A stretch of 64,000 nucleotides of DNA from Oscillospiraceae bacterium (GTDB lineage: Bacteria; Bacillota; Clostridia; Oscillospirales; Acutalibacteraceae). Shown in pieces: positions 62,587 to 64,000 of the stretch. The DNA lies in NCBI GenBank assembly GCA_031262985.1, contig JAISGQ010000018.1, positions 62,001-126,000 on the forward strand, written 5' to 3'. Positions within the stretch are counted from its first letter, which is position 1; every line of letters begins with the position of its first letter. The notes under the pieces were generated by a model. The model worked only from the letters and a program-made list of their open reading frames with translations. It made no database searches and had not been told where the DNA came from. The position numbers were made by a program, and so were the translations under genes.

Positions 62587-64000
62587 TTACTTCTCAAAAG
62601 CGGCGATACTCTCGAGTATAATCGCCTTCTTCTCCTCCGCCTTTTTGAGCTTCGCGCGCTCCGCCTCTATTACAGCGGCAGGAGCTTTCGCAGTAAAGCC
62701 CACGTTAGAAAGCTTTCCGTTTATCATAGAGAGGTCCTTCTCCACCTTCTCTAAGTCCTTCCTCAGACGCTCCTTCTCCTTCTCGGCATCGACAAGCTCG
62801 TCCATAGGAATCATTATCTTCGCTCCGTCCGAAACGATAGTAACTGCCGATTCCATGCTGTCAAACTTCGCGCCTACCGTCACCTTGCTCGCGGAGGCGA
62901 GACGCTCCACAAATGTGGCGGCTCTCGCAAAGCTCTCCTCATACGCAGTCTCTATAAAAACCTGCGCCTTCTTTGAGGGAGGTACGTTCATCTCGCTTCT
63001 CCTGTTGCGGATTGCCTTAATAGCCGACATAATCCGCTCCATCTCGGCGGTCTCCTCGGAGAAGTCCCATTCCCCCCTGAACTCAGGCCAGCGGGAGGTC
63101 ATTATCGTGTCGCCCTCATGCGGTATGGTAAGGAATATCTCCTCCGTGATAAACGGCATGAAGGGGTGAAGCAGCTTTAGGATATTGGTCAGCACGAATA
63201 TCAGCACCGACTGTGCGTCCTTCGAGGTCTGCCCGCCCTTGTTGAGGCGGATTTTCGCAAGCTCAATGTACCAGTCGCAGTAGCAGTCCCAGATGAAGTC
63301 GTACAGCTTCTGCACTGCCACGCCGAGGTCGAAGTTCTCTAAATTATCCGTTACTTCCTTCGCGAGTATGTTGAGCTTCGAGATAATCCACTTGTCCTCC
63401 GTCTCAAGATTTTCGGGAGCTGCCGGCATATCGTCGCTCTCGAGATTCATCAGAACGAACCGTGTCGCGTTCCACAGCTTATTTGCGAAGTTTCGGCAAG
63501 CCTCCACCTTCTTGTCGCTGTAGCGCATATCGCTTCCCGGGCTTACGCCTGTAGTAAGGGAGAACCTGAGCGAATCCGCGCCGAACTTATCTATTACAAC
63601 GAGCGGGTCTACTCCGTTGCCAAGTGACTTGCTCATCTTCCTGCCCTGCTCATCCCTTATGATGCCGTGGATGAACACAGTGTCAAAGGGTACTTGCTTT
63701 GTCTGCTCAATCCCCGAGAATATCATACGCGCCACCCAGAAGAAGATTATGTCGTAGCCTGTGACCAGCGTGTTTGTCGGGTAGAAGAAATCGAAATCAT
63801 CCGATTTCGAAGGCCATCCGAGCGTGGAGAACGGCCACAGCGCGGAGGAAAACCAAGTGTCGAGCGTGTCCTCGTCCTGCCGTAGATTCGTACTGCCGCA
63901 TTTCGGACAAACCGAGGGAGTAGTTCTCGAAACGATAACCTCCCCGCAGTCGGAGCAGTACCACACGGGAATCCTGTGTCCCCACCAGAGCTGACGAGAA
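62587..64000 (-). CDS. valS: Valyl-tRNA synthetase, N-terminus beyond window
   Basis: Class I tRNA synthetase. The reading frame stays open through the right edge: upstream of the track's first residue it continues RQLWWGHRIPVWYCSDCG, the conserved ValS/IleS stretch, so this is an interrupted gene and not a 459-residue protein. Visible are the zinc-type CSDCG / CPKCGS, GRKMSKSLGNG (KMSKS), the anticodon-binding domain (WDCYCDWYIELAKIRL) and the C-terminal coiled coil. About 470 of the usual 880 residues are present. Confidence 0.96.
   Translation of the reverse strand, partial: SRQLWWGHRIPVWYCSDCGEVIVSRTTPSVCPKCGSTNLRQDEDTLDTWFSSALWPFSTLGWPSKSDDFDFFYPTNTLVTGYDIIFFWVARMIFSGIEQTKQVPFDTVFIHGIIRDEQGRKMSKSLGNGVDPLVVIDKFGADSLRFSLTTGVSPGSDMRYSDKKVEACRNFANKLWNATRFVLMNLESDDMPAAPENLETEDKWIISKLNILAKEVTDNLENFDLGVAVQKLYDFIWDCYCDWYIELAKIRLNKGGQTSKDAQSVLIFVLTNILKLLHPFMPFITEEIFLTIPHEGDTIMTSRWPEFRGEWDFSEETAEMERIMSAIKAIRNRRSEMNVPPSKKAQVFIETAYEESFARAATFVERLASASKVTVGAKFDSMESAVTIVSDGAKIMIPMDELVDAEKEKERLRKDLEKVEKDLSMINGKLSNVGFTAKAPAAVIEAERAKLKKAEEKKAIILESIAAFEK

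Noticed and set aside
62587-63966. Taking the 459-residue ORF as a complete short ValS
   Set aside because: The frame is open upstream to the window edge and encodes the conserved RQLWWGHRIP; the GTG at 63966 is an internal valine.

Overview
This 64 kb window comes from a chromosome of a spore-forming anaerobic Clostridia-type Bacillota. Three things point there: a spoIIAA-spoIIAB-sigF operon plus spmA-spmB, a bacterial V/A-type ATPase operon instead of an F-type one in view, and clostridial gene orders such as rnj-gdpP-rplI-dnaB-tilS-hpt-ftsH and fhs-tsaE-tsaB-rpiB-asnS. Most genes are housekeeping, with few obvious recent acquisitions. I saw no tRNA, rRNA, CRISPR array, prophage or intact insertion sequence. 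I cannot name the genus from sequence alone.

Layout. 1-7707 (-): V-type ATPase operon in the order G/H-like stalk, I, K, E, C, F, A, B, with B cut by the left edge and a good promoter upstream. 8077-9172 (-): spmB-spmA. 9442-12852 (+): three unrecognised genes behind one strong promoter, two of them membrane proteins with long disordered tails, one ending in Tyr/Asp repeats. 12949-15680 (+): ZIP metal transporter, then a TetR regulator with a perfect palindromic operator and an overlapping alpha/beta hydrolase. 15779-28351 (-): GNAT, Na/Pi cotransporter, ftsH, hpt, tilS, dnaB, rplI, gdpP, rnj. 28683-31735 (-): a fused nucleotidyltransferase/degenerate phosphomannomutase and an unknown membrane protein. 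31897-35936 (+): rnhA, nifS-nifU, a HAD protein, a NUDIX protein. 36111-41009 (-): mgtE, rimI, polA. 41188-42666 (+): SPFH protein and YfbR-like deoxynucleotidase. 42749-54775 (-): ribU with an FMN riboswitch, rluD-type synthase, ilvE, secF-secD, an aspartate aminotransferase, asnS, rpiB, tsaB, tsaE, fhs. 54952-58845 (+): rodA/ftsW-like, a solute-binding lipoprotein, an odd phosphoribosyltransferase, a small AT-rich lipoprotein. 59100-62587 and on to the right edge (-): sigF operon, folC, valS (5' end outside).

The most interesting material is intergenic. Five copies (A-E) of a roughly 130-290 bp element built almost wholly of consecutive hairpins lie at 24.1, 32.5, 34.4, 62.0 and 62.4 kb. 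Their stems differ between copies by compensatory changes, so the fold, not only the sequence, appears to be conserved. One copy carries a nested 100 bp inverted-repeat element, and two copies sit head to head. A second hairpin family, with short CTTCAC-like linkers, occupies two convergent gene junctions (36.0 and 59.0 kb), each ending at a strong terminator. Other points of note are a Shine-Dalgarno separated from its start codon by a 60 nt hairpin (58.3 kb), a rimI 3' end repeated with only synonymous differences (37.8 kb), and a full set of Na+-binding residues in the V-ATPase rotor subunit.
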